This document shows, piece after piece, positions 1 through 49,008 of a stretch of DNA of 64,000 nt. A program made the translations under genes and the position numbers. The stretch is from Membranipora membranacea (Eukaryota; Bryozoa; Gymnolaemata; Cheilostomatida; Membraniporidae): contig OU612070.1 in the NCBI GenBank assembly GCA_914767715.1, positions 21,998,025-22,062,024 on the forward strand. Reading direction: 5' to 3'. Every line of letters begins with the position of its first letter. Within the stretch, counting starts at the first letter, position 1. The notes under the pieces are model-generated. The model saw only the letters and a list, made by a program, of their open reading frames with translations, was not told where the DNA came from and did no database searches.

Positions 1-235
1 TACGTATATATATAGATGAGTGTCATGTTTTTGTGCAGTTAGAGAGAATGCTTAAAAATGTTATTTTGCAGAATGTCTTGATTCTCTTAGCTGATAATTA
101 AACATAAACACAATGAATGAATTATTTTACCACTGTTGTTGTGCAATGTGTTGATATTGTTCAATGAAGATGGAGCAAACTTAGTCTGAGCCTAATAGAC
201 CCCCCCCCCCAGGGCAAAAAAAAGGTAATACATAC

Positions 236-3200
236 AGAAAAGTTGGTGAGATGTGACAGTTTTATTCTGTAGTGGTAGAGTTTATCTAGGTTATTACTGT
301 CCGGTCGACACAGTTCTAATCTCTCCTCTCCAGCGTACAACCCGTGCCTCACACCAAACCTTCTAGCCCTCCTGCTGCATTTACACAGAGGTCCGCTGTT
401 TGACTGGTGAGAAAAAGAGTGTAAATTTTTAATCACACAAGTGGTACCTAAGCTAAGTTCACTAACACTCAGTGAAACTAGTGATGCTAATAATATAATC
501 TCGATGTCAGTGCTGGATCGACCTCAAGGGAATATCTTTAGTTCATATTTGATATCCGGTAAGGGATAGGATTCCACAACTTCAGTTAAAGCATGGCTAC
601 TTGAAAACTTTGAGATGAAAATTGTTGTCATGTTTTGGTCTTTGTTAGATTTAGGTCATTTAAATTAACCCAGACAGCTAAAAAAAGTAAAGAAAAAGAA
701 ACAACGAACTAAATACCTCTCCTCTGTCATTATAGCAGAGGTTCTTATTGTATCTCTCGGGGTGGTCTAGTCTGGCCTGCACCTCCATAGAGTACTTAGC
801 CCGAGGTGCCTCTTCCTGTTCCTCCTCTTCCCCATCGCTATCTTTAATCTCACCGTCTTCTATATCTGATACATCAGTATCGTCATCCTCTGACTCGTGA
901 GAGCATCCATCTTTATGACCTGTAGTATAGTCATAAAATTACTACTGTATTCATTATTAATATACTACCACCTCTTACCATGTTGAGGAAGCCCACCATC
1001 GTTTCTGGACTATGTATAATCTCTAGATAATAGTGCAAGCAGTAAGAATTCCTCCCACTCTTTGATGAGTTACATGCCTTGCTGCTAAGGTAGTGACTAT
1101 AGGTCGAGAAGTTGCCTTCTCAAGTACCTGATTGCGCAACTCTTTAGGCAGCTATACTGATAAGTGTCATGAGTAATACATATTTAGACAAACGTGTCCT
1201 GTTAATGTACTCTTTGGACTACATGAAGACTCTAAATTAGCATTTCAAACCAATTCTCACATATAGCAAAATCAAGCTGCATCTGCAAGACTCAAGGGGA
1301 AAATAAAGCAACAAATTATATAAGATCTTACGCTCGCTCTCGTACACTACCTACTATGTTTTTCCCATAGGCTACTCACAGCATGTTAATCGTGCTGATC
1401 TTTCTGGATATTTATAGTTAGTTCGACCTTCTCTAGCTCTTTTAGACCTGTTCAGAACATCATGTTCAAACTTATCCTCTAGCTCTATAAGCTCAGCAGT
1501 GGCTATCATGTTACCAGTCTATAAAACAGACAATGGAGATGAATTTCTTACATGTACCTAATCTTATATAGCGTATAATGCAGGAGTGAATATCAGATCA
1601 GACAGAGTTTAGTTTAGCTATTTTTGGAGTGACTTTATGTCAGCTAGCATTAATTTTAGCTAGCTAAGGTGGGAGAACTTTCCCTCCTGCAAATACTTTA
1701 CTCCTTGATGGGTAATCAAATAGTCATAGACAAATATGTGTGAAAATTCACAATACTATTATATATGAGTACATATGAAGTGCCTAAATTCATCAAAATT
1801 ATTTATTGATGTTTTCCTACAAGCATTGCACAGAGCGAAATCACAAATAGATGGAAATAGCGAGCTTGATGCTGTTTCCTCGAACAGTAAATACTTCACC
1901 TTCATATCTCTAGTCAGATATCTGCCAGCAGGTGTAGACTCTATGTACTGAGCTACTTTGGTCGACGCTCCCTTATCTATTTTTTTCTCATTAAATCTGC
2001 CGTAATATGTGTTATACTCAGCCTCGATGTCAGCCTTGGATTTTGGCAGCTCCACGCCAGCTTTGTGATGATGATGATGACTGGATAATATAGAAGTATC
2101 ATATATTATTACCTTGAAGTCTCCACTTATTTCTGGATATGATGCAATGATAGGTATTGCAGTGGAGATCTCTGAGCTTCATATATGGATGTCACATTAG
2201 CAAACCTATGTACGACTGTGATAGTGGGTACAGAAACATGGTGGTTTGCCCTGCTTAAAGTCTCCAATTTGCATGGAGCACACATATTAGCAACAAACCA
2301 AAATGGCATATACCATTGTTTTGTCTATGATAGTCACAAAAATTCCAGAACATAAACAGCTTGTATAAATTTTACCTTTTGCGTTTCACAGGTGGTTTGA
2401 CAAAGTTAGATTTGGTCTCAGGCGCTGGCACCGGTTTGCTTTTATCAACACCTAAACAAATACATGATGTACAGAGATGATCATACACTGTATACCACAA
2501 AGTCATGGGCGGTTTTAATAGAGCTGAGTGCACCTGTCATTATACCCAATCAGTCATACCTTGACTGTCAGGTGGAACAATTAGCCCAGAGCTACATTTA
2601 ACTGTGACAGCCATATCTCTGTATTTGACTTTCCCTTGTCTTTATAAATAGAGTATACATAAAAATATGGTATAGTAAGATGTATCCATAAACATATAAA
2701 TACTTTATTTATGGATTGATATGTTTGTGGATGTATCATTCCATGAAGACTTTATATTTTCCTACCTTTCGTGTATGTGAAGCGCTGGGCCGATCCATGA
2801 GGTTTATCGTCCGAATTTTTGGTCGGTGACATATCTTGATCTCTACTAGATCCCTGTGTTCGTTTAGGAGGACTTCGGTACCTTGATGGAATTCCTTCTC
2901 TATCTTTAGCAAAGAATGCTTTACAGTTTGCTTGATAATTGGCACTAGTTGTGGGTCCGCTTGAAGAACTTCTACCGCCATCACTTCGCGCCTGAGAGAC
3001 AGATCTATCTCTCTCCCATGATCTCTGATTGTTGGACTGCCAGCCACTAGCACCTGAATCCACATCCATGGGCTGCTGAAGATCAGAATAAGATGAATTT
3101 CGTGAAGGTGGGTTAGAATATGGTCTTCCTCTTGAACCCTCTCTACCACCCCTAGGTGGACCCTGGGAGAAAGTCTTATCTCGTGTTGGTGAGTTATTCT

Positions 3201-5058
3201 GTCTGTGTTCTCCTCTGTTGTCGGCGGGCCATCTTCTTCCACCTGATGGTTCATTGTCTCTGCTATCATATCTAGGCGGCCGATCATTGCGATCTCTCTG
3301 AGGTGGTCTATCATAACCTCTCCGATCTCTGTCCAAGTTCTGTCTCTGCTCTCCTCTGTACCCATCATTGCCGCTGTTATCTCTTTGAGCACCTCTGTCA
3401 TTTCCAAACTTATCGTTTCCATACCTCGAGCGCCCCTCACCCCCTTCACTGTAGGGTCTATCATCTCTTGACTGCCTGTCCCCCTGATCCCGTTTGTCTC
3501 GACTTCTGCCTCTATCACTGAATCCTCTAGGAGGGCTTCTGTTTCTGTCTCGACTCCCTGATGACCCTCTATATCCGTCATCCCGACCTCCTGATAACCC
3601 TCGGTTTCCCTCATCCCGACCCCTAAAGTCTCTACTATCTCTGCTCCAGCTCTGTCCTCGGGGCCCATAATTATCTCTGTCTCTCCCATAGCTGCTATCA
3701 CGAGATTCTCTCCCATGTCTGTCATGTTTACCTTCTTCTGGTGTCTTCTTGGTTTGTCCCATCGCTGTTGCCGCTGCCACACCGGGTACCTGGTTTGGTT
3801 GCATCATCTGTTGCATAAATTGTTGATTTTGCCCAAGCATGGGGTTATGCTGCATTCTTGCCATGAATTGATGGGGATTAGCTACTGGAGGTTGTGAATG
3901 ATGGGGACCTGGTGGAGGCTGCTGCATCTGTTGCATCTGCTGCATGAGTTGCATCTAAAATAATAAATGTAGTGGTGTTTATACTGCCAATTAGTTGGAC
4001 AGACCATTATCTGGACCAATTTTATCATAAATAATCTATAATTGAGCAATAAATGTGAAATCTCTGATTAGGCGCTCAATCAACTTATTTTATGAAATTG
4101 GTCCAATTGAATGGACATGGTCAGATTTTTCTTTCACATAAGCTATCAGTAGAAGCAACAAATATTCTGCGCTTAGTGAAGTTATCAAATCTGTCCGAAA
4201 AATTTGACAGTATGATTGCAGATCAATTGGCAGCTTTATGGGTGTATGGTACAGTGACAGTATTAGATGACAATATGAGGCAAAAGTTTAGTTGATCATT
4301 CCTCATCCACAACGAAGTCGATTATGGGTGGCAAGAAATGTTAACAGAATCCATAATATTCAAGGTCAGGTAAGAAACAGGAACATAAAAACTTTCACTA
4401 CATAGACTGTTCTGTAAATGGTACTTACCATTTGTAATTGCTGAGCAGCTACATTCTGGCCTTGCTGTACACCTGGCGGCCTAACGAACCCACCTAGATA
4501 ATGAACCAATGACGTATCAGTATGTTTGTCTGGTACGTTAACAAAATGCTCAATTAAATGAAGCTAAAATCCATTTAAGCAAATGAACAATATCAAGCTT
4601 ATGGCTATAATTGTTTTAGAAGTCATTTTTTGAGAGGATCATAACCTTGTTGTTGACTGGGGTTATCTTACCTTGTGCCTGATTATTCTGTACCATATTT
4701 ATAGATTGGGCCAATCTGTTACATGTAGCCTGCATCTGAGCCAGCTGAGCCTGCATGCCCTGAAATACACAGAAGAGATGGATGTGTTATTTTACCATCT
4801 CAAGCCAGAGATGGCTACATAGATTTATTATATAGACACTATTTACACTATATACTTTATATACTTATAGACTACCTTTGAGGAGTAATGTATTCGCAGA
4901 AAGATATCGCCATCTCCCCCTCATGGTATATATGGTCAACTCATAACTACCTAACCTAATCTCTTGCGCTAATGTTCTACAATATGAATCTTCTAATTCT
5001 GACTCACACTCAAATCCGGCATTCCGCCTTGATTAGGGAAATTAGGTGGTTGCGCCAT
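236..5058 (-). CDS. DROSHA: DROSHA, ribonuclease III of the Microprocessor, N-terminal part (cut by left edge)
   Basis: DROSHA cuts primary microRNA hairpins in the nucleus together with DGCR8/Pasha. The exons, 5' to 3' on the minus strand, are 5058-5008, 4759-4672, 4493-4429, 3954-2766, 2634-2560, 2451-2376, 2080-1900, 1518-1380, 919-717 and 403-236. All have GT/AG borders and together give 745 in-phase codons. The start is MAQPPNFPNQ. A Q/M-rich stretch follows (about residues 18-110), then a long Arg/Gly/Asp/Ser-rich region in the big exon, a His5 run, a helical segment (LIELEDKFEHDVL) and an acidic stretch. The recognisable start of the central domain is DHPERYNKNLCYND and then GPLCKCSRRARRFGVRH. 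CKC plus the later His match the zinc-binding residues known in human DROSHA, and YHYRIKLSHLTNF continues the match. Platform/PAZ-like, RNase III and dsRBD exons lie beyond position 1. The N-terminus is longer than the human one and Q/M/RG-rich rather than Pro-rich. Confidence 0.95.
4013..4104. repeat. Inverted repeat in DROSHA intron 3
   Basis: GGACCAATTTTATCATAAAT at 4013 is mirrored by TTATTTTATGAAATTGGTCC ending at 4104, making a stem of about 20 bp around an 50-bp loop. The flanks contain further GGACA/GGACC echoes. It looks like a small non-autonomous DNA element. No coding potential is recognisable. Confidence 0.5.
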
Positions 5059-5134
5059 CTTTATATGCTTTCAATCAGGCTGCATCAACTATTAAATAAA
5101 AGGAAAATATACAATTTTTTTAACATATTGTATC

Positions 5135-5190
5135 GATATATATATAAACTTTATTCGCCGATCAAGTCACTAGGACATATGCTACCATAC
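5135..5190 (-). repeat. Probable non-LTR retrotransposon 3' tail
   Basis: Read on the minus strand, the segment has TTGATCGGCGAATAAAGTTT followed by TA-rich simple sequence. This closely parallels the minus-strand tail at about 13505-13560 (GATCGGTGATGAATAAAG followed by ATCT repeats). A shared 3' end terminated by a simple repeat is typical of LINE families whose copies are mostly truncated at the 5' end. No reverse transcriptase is seen here. Confidence 0.45.
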
Positions 5191-6782
5191 ACAGCAATTA
5201 TAATAGTGTAAAAAAATTGTTATCAAGGAGGGCAAAATATCTCATTCAAAGAGGTGATATGGTCTGGTCATCAACAGTGTAATATTTTGTTTTCTGCAAG
5301 CTAAATTTAATTAGGTAAGCATCATCTAGCAGTAGTATTATTCCTAGATTTATAGCGATGTGAACATTTTGTAAGAAAAATCTGTTATTGTGCTTGGTTT
5401 CCTTCAAAACAAATTAATGAGTTTAGATATACAAATTAAAATTGGTTAACAGCAAGTTGATAACATTATATCCAGAATGTTTTGTTTTTATTAGCGAAGA
5501 TGATTCAAGTGTGTGCAATCAATTTCTGTTTATCCAGCTTAGCCAAAAGCCTCTTGATGTCTTCCTCTGCACTGCCTTGGTGGCAACCCGCAATATTGCG
5601 TTACAAAGGGATGTTTTATTCTGAATCAGACATGGGTGCGCCAGCTTTGGTCTTGTTGTGATTTCATCGGGGTGACTTTTGTCATGGGCAGATTTTGACA
5701 GCTTCAGTTTGTGTTGAGACAGCGGGCAATGTTGTTGCTAAACTTTATTACTCAATGCAAACCACTCGCAAAGACTAAGTTATACAGCGATATACTTAGA
5801 AACAAGTAAAGAATAAGTTAAGATAAATAAAAGCTTGGTCAAGAGACTGTCAAGGTATGTTTTTACTGATTATTCTTATGTAATTTTTCCCTCATTTTCC
5901 TATTATTAATTAATATCAAACAGAATTACACATGAGAGAGATTTACATGACTACTCAGTTGAATAATGATTCATACTAATTTTAGAATACTGTCCTGGCA
6001 GTTAAATCTTTTAATTTTAAAGTTGTATATCTATTTTCTTTATGTACTTATGAATGGTAATTTTTTAACATTCACAGGTTTCACGGGATCATAGACAAGA
6101 GAAATAAACGTGACAAATAACAGATATTATTTCTCTCCGATTCGCTTCCCCGTTGTGCCTAATATGCTCTTTACGACCAAGACACTAATCTAAAGTTCAT
6201 TGGGAACTTTATAAACAGCAACCTATCAATTTTATTCACCAACACCTTCACAAATTTGTACCTTACCAATTTAAAAGTTTGTCAAACTTGGATATTTTTG
6301 CAAACAAAAGATTTGCAAACTTTCATTTTCACTTATTCTTGGGTTAGGCCTGACAATTTATATTAAAAGATCTGATTCAAATAGTATTGATGGCTATCGA
6401 TATTATTTATCAGCAGATAAATGTCTTATTTATAGCAGTTTCCATATTTCTGCATCTTGGTAATCTAGATTTTGTCAAAATAGAGCGACTTGTTCCGCGC
6501 AAGAAAAGGAAATCAATTAATAGTAATCAGTGCAAATTCCCATTCATAGTAGCTCTCAACTGTTTATAGGATTTTACATTGATTATTTACTATCAAACTC
6601 TTCGCCACAGCACATGTCGCGCTTTTGCCTCATATAACCAGGTTAGAGAGGTCACCGGGGCAAATATGTTGGTTCTGATTGGTTCGGTAATGCAAAGATG
6701 CCAGGTCATCAAAGTACTTTCCTGAGAGTTCTCTTTGGTAGCTGTGAGAAAATTCATACGATGAAAATTGTGTGATTTGAGT

Positions 6783-6840
6783 TGGGATCAAACCCACAAC
6801 TTCCATGATACTATGCAGGCGCGCCAGCAGGACAAGTAAT
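6783..6840 (-). repeat. tRNA-like (SINE-type) fragment
   Basis: On the minus strand GTGGGTTTGATCCC resembles a polymerase III B box with one mismatch and is preceded by a tRNA-arm-like stretch. The A box is not convincing, so this is more likely a decayed tRNA-derived SINE than a tRNA gene. Confidence 0.3.
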
Positions 6841-7443
6841 AGGATGATGCTTAATCAATAAACAGTCCTAGGCCACCTAAATAGGTACTTTCATGAAACA
6901 CTCCACCCATCAAATCAAAGTCGACATATTGGAAAGGGTTTCTCCCCAGTGATTCTTATTTCCCTCTTGCGCCTATTCAAGAATAATTCTCTTGATCATC
7001 AACGTGAATAACACAGTCGTTGAAGGCAACTCTACTCCTAAAACAACGCCACTACGTTTAAGCACCCATGAAGTGTTCACCTCTGCTGACTCTCATAAGG
7101 CATAAGACAGTCAGAGAGTCACAGTCAGTCAAACTAGTAGCGAATTAATGGAATGACTGGCCGAACAACAGCTAGCTCCTACAGCTCTAACCCAACTAGT
7201 TTTCAAGCCGTTTAATTACCAAACGAATTCCCCAGTCGCAGTAAAGTAGCAGATGTTGGTGCTGGAGACTATGCTGACAGGGGCTAATACTGTTGTAGAG
7301 ACTTTTAATTAAAATGCTAACTTATCTAGAATGAGTAGCAGTGATGTTACTTTCCTCATTATTACAGCACTGTTGTTTTACATGATGATGATAAATAAAT
7401 TTAGTAATAATACAAATATATAATATTATAGGGGCCTGTAATC

Positions 7444-7464
7444 ACATATATATATATATATATA
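7444..7464. repeat. TA microsatellite
   Basis: A run of about ten TA dinucleotides lies in the DROSHA/TSSK intergenic region. Confidence 0.8.
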
Positions 7465-8275
7465 TGTATGTACAATGGACTGGTATATTACAATCAGATA
7501 AGATACTAAATACTGAAATACAATGCAATATAGCTATAGAAGTGGTATGATTGATATAAGAATTATCATAATAAATGTCTTTTCTAAGCTACTATAAAAG
7601 GCATTTTTACACAATTGAAATAATAAATATTATCATCATCATAACATATTTAATTTTATGATTGATTGTATATATATGGGTGATCAACACTCCTCATAAG
7701 GCAGATGTGTAGTAATGGAAGGACTGCATACTCCAGTACAGTGGAAAGGCGTAGTTTAGTCATTGCTGTGACAGTGAGTGAAAACATGATATAGTTAGAT
7801 AACAAAAAAAGATTTTCAGTTTGTGAATGCTGTGAATTTTTCTTTTTACTTGGTTTTTTTCTATAAAATGACTTTATGTGAGTCGCTAAAAATTGATAAG
7901 CTCAGCATATTTTTTCGCTCAAAATGAATGTCAGATAAGTAAAGTTTAAGATACATATTTTTGAATGAATTATGGTCCAAAATGTTTCTGAGGAATTTAT
8001 TAGCTGTGGAAATTTGATTTGATAAAAATATTTATATGATAAACTTTGTATAAATAAATGAATATCATTGGTTGTGACGCATAGTTTCCTTAGCTGCAAG
8101 CAGACGCTTCTGTGTAACAATGTATTGACCGATGACAATGTCACTTGTCTTGTTTCCCTTGTGCAAAACTAAACTCTCTGCATAAATCCTTCACTCTCTT
8201 ATTGAATTTGAGATGATGATGTGGTACTGATATATTCTCCTAAAAAGCATAGTTTATTTGGAATATTTATGTCAG

Positions 8276-12309
<4,034 letters not shown>

Positions 12310-13244
12310 CTAACCGGATTCATGAAGAGTGTTGCATGCTCTGTGTTTTAACCTACCTCATGTGACTAACGATCACGAAAGGTCTTAAAACAAGGCTATA
12401 TTCTTGCCGATGCTTTGATTCAAAACAGAATAGGACAAATTACTATATCATCTAAAACATGATAATCTGTCGGTTAAACTTTCTGAAAACGATGTAGGAA
12501 AATATACACTAAAATCTATTTTTCTATGAGATTAGGTGACCATGGCACTGCTATTTTTGGCGCCTTAGTTAGCAATCTTATGAGCTCATATACATTCAAA
12601 CCTACTATTTTTTGCAACTCTCAGTTCTTTTCTTTTATTTGTCAAATTCATTTATCTCGAACAACTCTCCGTGAAATAAAACTCCGCCCCAATGTCAAAC
12701 CTGATAAACATCAAAAAGCAGAATAGCTATTTAGTAGAAAAAGCATTGGATATGAAAATACCACTATACACCATTAAGTTTGATATCCTCATTTTTTCTC
12801 GTTATTGGTGATAAAAAACTAATTAATTCTTGTATCCAGGGTAAAAATGAGTAGGGCTACAATGAGTAAATGGCACTTGATATATCAAGTATTAAGGAGT
12901 AGTCTTCTATAATGGAAGAGCATCATTTTGGATATGGAATTAAGATGTATGAGTGACCTCACAGAGGGTTACTACATTGTCATACAAGCCAAGCGCTTCC
13001 CCTGTAGGCCGAAGCTTTAAACAGTCTCAGTCTAGGTCCGCTTGAGTTTTACACATATTTTAATGGAAATTATAACAGTAGTACATAATTTTATCACATG
13101 CCGTTGAATAATTTTGATCTAATTCCATCCAATTCAACAATGAGAGGCTATTTTGGGTGCTGGGCAATTATCTCTAAACATATCTTTACCATGAGAGTAA
13201 GTATTACTTTTCTATATATACTGATATTTGCACTAGATAAGTCA
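12310..13244. other. Convergent intergenic region, TSSK-like and DPP8/9 3' ends
   Basis: About 0.9 kb lies between two converging genes and should hold both 3' UTRs. Apart from the AATAAA noted above I see no gene, RNA or clear repeat. Confidence 0.5.
12675..12680 (+). terminator. Candidate poly(A) signal of the TSSK-like gene
   Basis: AATAAA lies about 370 nt after the stop codon in the expected orientation. Another AATAAA overlaps the stop codon itself (12301-12306), which is too early to be the likely functional site. Confidence 0.3.
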
Positions 13245-22392
<9,148 letters not shown>

Positions 22393-24970
22393 CTTGGCTG
22401 TTAATCTAAAAAACAATCACATACGGATCGGATTAGTAATGTGACTGCTGTGATTTTTGTAAGTCACATGGATTTACCTGGCATATTACGTTAACTAGAA
22501 AATGACACAACAGCAAATAATTATCTAACATTATATCACCGTAGTCATCAAAGTTTAACATAACAAAAGCTTTGTTCCCGTCCCCCACCGAACAAAGCTT
22601 GTCAAGACAGGCTAATGTATATCTATACAGATGTATTTTTGAATGCATGACATTCACAACCAATTTACCAATACATCGCGAACCGGACTGGGCTTGCAAA
22701 CCTGCATTTTGCACATACTTGTACATTTACCGAGTATCAGCAACACTATACTGTACATATACAAAATATAGGCCTACAAGCCATGGGAGCCTATTTCACA
22801 GACATCCTAACAAATGAACGAAAAGATAAGGATATTTCAGAGTTCATTAATCATTAGTGAGTAAAGTTTGAATTGAGGGCCCTCTGGATTGCTCCTCACT
22901 CTTCATTGTTTACAGTTGACATAAAAACCCAATGAAATTCACTATCTACCTTAAATCAGAGAGATGAGGTGTCATTTATACTACAGAATGGATCAATTAA
23001 CAACTACTTCCTGGGAGAAAGCTTTTAAATGTTGATGGATGGACAACAACAAATACAAAAAAATTGAAACAAAAGGGATTTTCAAGTTTAAATTTAGCTA
23101 CTGATTTTAAGGATTGCAACATTATCAACAGGTATGGAATCATTATAGCCCCTTCAAATACAAAAGGCAGAGTACTTTTGGCACACATAGGGTTCAACCT
23201 CCTTGGGAAAAGCAGTCAAGAGCAGTGGAGTGTGAGTTAAGAAAATGTTTCCCTCTGATAATGAAATATGACCCTGACCTAGCAGTAGTTATGAAGAGTG
23301 TGTTCGGGTAGGGTGGGGTGTCGAGGAAAAAGGCTAGGTTCTAAGAGTGCACAACTATCGACTTTCACAGGGGAGGACAATTTCTCACTTTGTAACATCC
23401 TAAAGTAGATCAATTAGGTCAAAATGAGATAAATATAACATAATGAAATAAAACAAGTGAATCAGAACCAGATCATCAAGTCAAGGCAAGTCAAGCAAAT
23501 TGTTTCAGGTAATTGTTTTATTGAATCTTTCTACCTGAACAGCATCGATCACTCAGAAACGATGTTTGTTCTCCGGATTTTGTTGTGAATTGGCTGCATG
23601 ATTTCAGTCTCTGTCCATAAACGTCGATCGCCACGAACAACAGAAGAAAAAGGAAGATTACCAAAAACAATGTGATATAAATTAACACGACACAAGGCCA
23701 TGCGTAGCATGGAAACGAGTCTCTTGAAATCCATGCTCGTTATATTTTGCTACTCCATTTCAAGATTTGTATTCATCCTTCATCAGTCTTCCATATCTTC
23801 AATTTCAGAAAAATAATCTATAGTTATATCAGGAGTGATAATTATATGGAGAGTGTTTGCAGGAGGGACATCTAACTTTTTACACAGCATCAAAGAACAT
23901 GTAGCTAACAATAGCTAACATTTACCCCACTTCATTCCGCTATAACTTCACATAGCCCAATTTGGTGCAAGCAGGTTAACATTAAATCAGCTCACCAAAC
24001 TCTAGTTTTTACTGGGTTGACCATTGGTTCGACTTAGTAATAACGCGTTTCAAATTCACACAGTATAGTAGGGTATGTTCATAAGTAAGACCCCAAGGTT
24101 TGATGATTGATAGTATTAGGTGAATGATAAAATCATATCTGACAAAAAAAGGAATACTGGCAGTTTTATTGCATTATGTAAAGAAAATGCGCAGAAGCAG
24201 GTATCTAAGATCTGCTATCATAATATAAAATAAGGCAGATGTACTCAGTAGCTAGATCATATATATGTCTAAAAAGCGGTTTGTTTCAGTAAAGGACGTG
24301 GTTAAAATAAAGGCCGATGCGATTATGATGACGTCGTCTCTCATAAACCATGCAGAAGTATATCATGTTGTCTGCTGCGAGCGACTAATTCAGGTTTATC
24401 ATTAGAAGAATGGAAAAAATATTGAGAGCAAATCAAAATGAATGTTATTCTGGGGCGCAAGGGCCGGAAGAGAGTGAAAAATACTTTTATAGCCTGGAAA
24501 ATATGAAAGTGAGATTTCTGTATTTGTCGCCAATTATTACTGTAGCTGCTCATGTCCTCAGTCTGAACACTGAAACTCATAAATGAGTCTGTAAAAACAG
24601 TTTCGATCAACACAAGCGTTTAAAGCAAGAGAATGCCGCATTAGCAGTATAAGCCAAAGCGCTCTACTAAGCAATGGCAAGCTTCGCCTTTATAATACTG
24701 GTGGATTTTACTGACAAGAGCACGTTGCTGATGATTGTAAGAAGGCAACTTTAGCCCATGGGTGGAAGCATTCGTCGTGTTTAAGAGCTAAAGATGCAAT
24801 CACAGAAACTCTCTGACTGAGTTACACAATAAAGGTGAACTGTTTGTGACGGTGATTGAAGAAGAACAGTGTAACAAATCTATACTAGTACCATAATCGG
24901 TATAATGTATGCAGTAACCTTTTACACTGTACATAATACCCTGTATCTGTCGATATATATATTATAAGTT
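22393..24970. other. Intergenic region between DPP8/9 and ABCC10
   Basis: Both neighbours are on the minus strand, so the region holds the DPP8/9 promoter and 5' UTR and the ABCC10 3' UTR. Open frames at 23549-23734 and 24341-24613 resemble nothing I recognise. A tRNA-like stretch on the minus strand near 24655-24705 (TTGCTTAGTAGAGC, A-box-like) suggests a SINE remnant. No other gene is seen. Confidence 0.45.
22567..22615. repeat. Hairpin element, copy B (truncated), upstream of DPP8/9
   Basis: AAGCTTTGTT, a C-rich loop, then AACAAAGCTTGTCAAGACAG followed by GCTA. The right arm equals that of copy C at 50658-50733, while the left arm keeps only its inner 10 bp. It lies about 175 bp upstream of the DPP8/9 start codon. 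Confidence 0.6.
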
Positions 24971-48197
<23,227 letters not shown>

Positions 48198-49008
48198 GTT
48201 TGGTTTCTCGATTTCAGACTCTAGTTGAACTTATGTGTGTCATGATGGTATCCACTGCACAACTGACCTGAAAAAGAACGGATACATTTAACAAGAACAA
48301 TGGTGAATGAGATAAGCTCAAGGTTGAACTTGCTAATCCAATTCTTAAGTAATAGATGGCAATCTTTGGGGAAACTTAGTCATAAAATGATGGCAACCAT
48401 TTTATGAATGCTTTTTTTCAAAATACCTCCTTTGGGCAAACACAACAGTCTTTAAGAACTGTAAAACAATCATGCAACAAGTTAAAATTTACAATACATA
48501 TATACACAATAACAAGAACTTGGTCAGAAGAAGAAACAAGATTGGTTAGACCTTAGTAAGTTATAGTAATGGATATTATTTTTCTTACATCATTCTGTAC
48601 TGTAACAATATTGTTAATTTTTTATAAATTTGGCACAAGCAATATAATGCAACATGAAAACAACGATATTTCAATCTTAATGCCTTTGTTTGTGATCAGA
48701 TGAACCAATGAACCAAGTCACTTACAACTAGGGAGTACTCCTTTCTTGCAACAACAGCAGCAATTGTAAATATTTCACAGGATAATTTTTTCAATGGCCT
48801 TGACCGATTACTATTTGCTGATTGGACAACTTGCAAAGTCCCCTCATTTCATTTGTCCATCTAAAATGTCAGCAATTCCATTAATACTTATTATTATACC
48901 ATGCAAAATTAAAAAATAAATTATACACAAGGAAGTACTGCAACTTCCTCCTTCATTTTGCATTTGATCTGGCTTTTATCCTATGCATTGGATATCAAGA
49001 TAAGCATC
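48198..49008. promoter_or_regulatory. Head-to-head promoter region, ABCC10 and FReD gene
   Basis: Only 811 bp separate two divergent start codons, so the promoters and 5' UTRs of both genes must be here unless 5' non-coding exons lie further away. I see AT-rich sequence without a clear TATA/initiator pair and no other gene. Confidence 0.4.

Larger units (their letters stand above)
5059..8275. other. Divergent intergenic region between DROSHA and the TSSK-like gene
   Basis: These 3.2 kb separate two genes transcribed away from each other, so they should hold both promoters and 5' UTRs. I see no conserved coding exon; the ORFs here are short and unlike any family I recognise. The region holds a probable LINE 3' tail (about 5135-5190), a tRNA-like fragment in minus orientation near 6783-6840, and a TA microsatellite at 7444-7464. 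A pyrimidine-AG acceptor directly before the kinase ATG (ending at 8275) suggests that the kinase transcript begins in a 5' non-coding exon somewhere in this stretch. Confidence 0.5.

Noticed and set aside
3303-3521. Plus-strand open frame opposite the large DROSHA exon
   Set aside because: It is the mirror of the Arg/Asp/Ser-rich coding strand, and codon bias alone keeps it open.
2736-3782. A 348-codon minus-strand frame overlapping DROSHA exon 4
   Set aside because: It is the shifted reading of the same low-complexity exon; the other frame joins conserved neighbours in phase.
7902-8144. Minus-strand 80-codon frame near the TSSK start
   Set aside because: No similarity, AT-rich codons and no splice support.
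24341-24613. Minus-strand 90-codon frame between ABCC10 and DPP8/9
   Set aside because: No family resemblance, and no phase-compatible splice partners were found.
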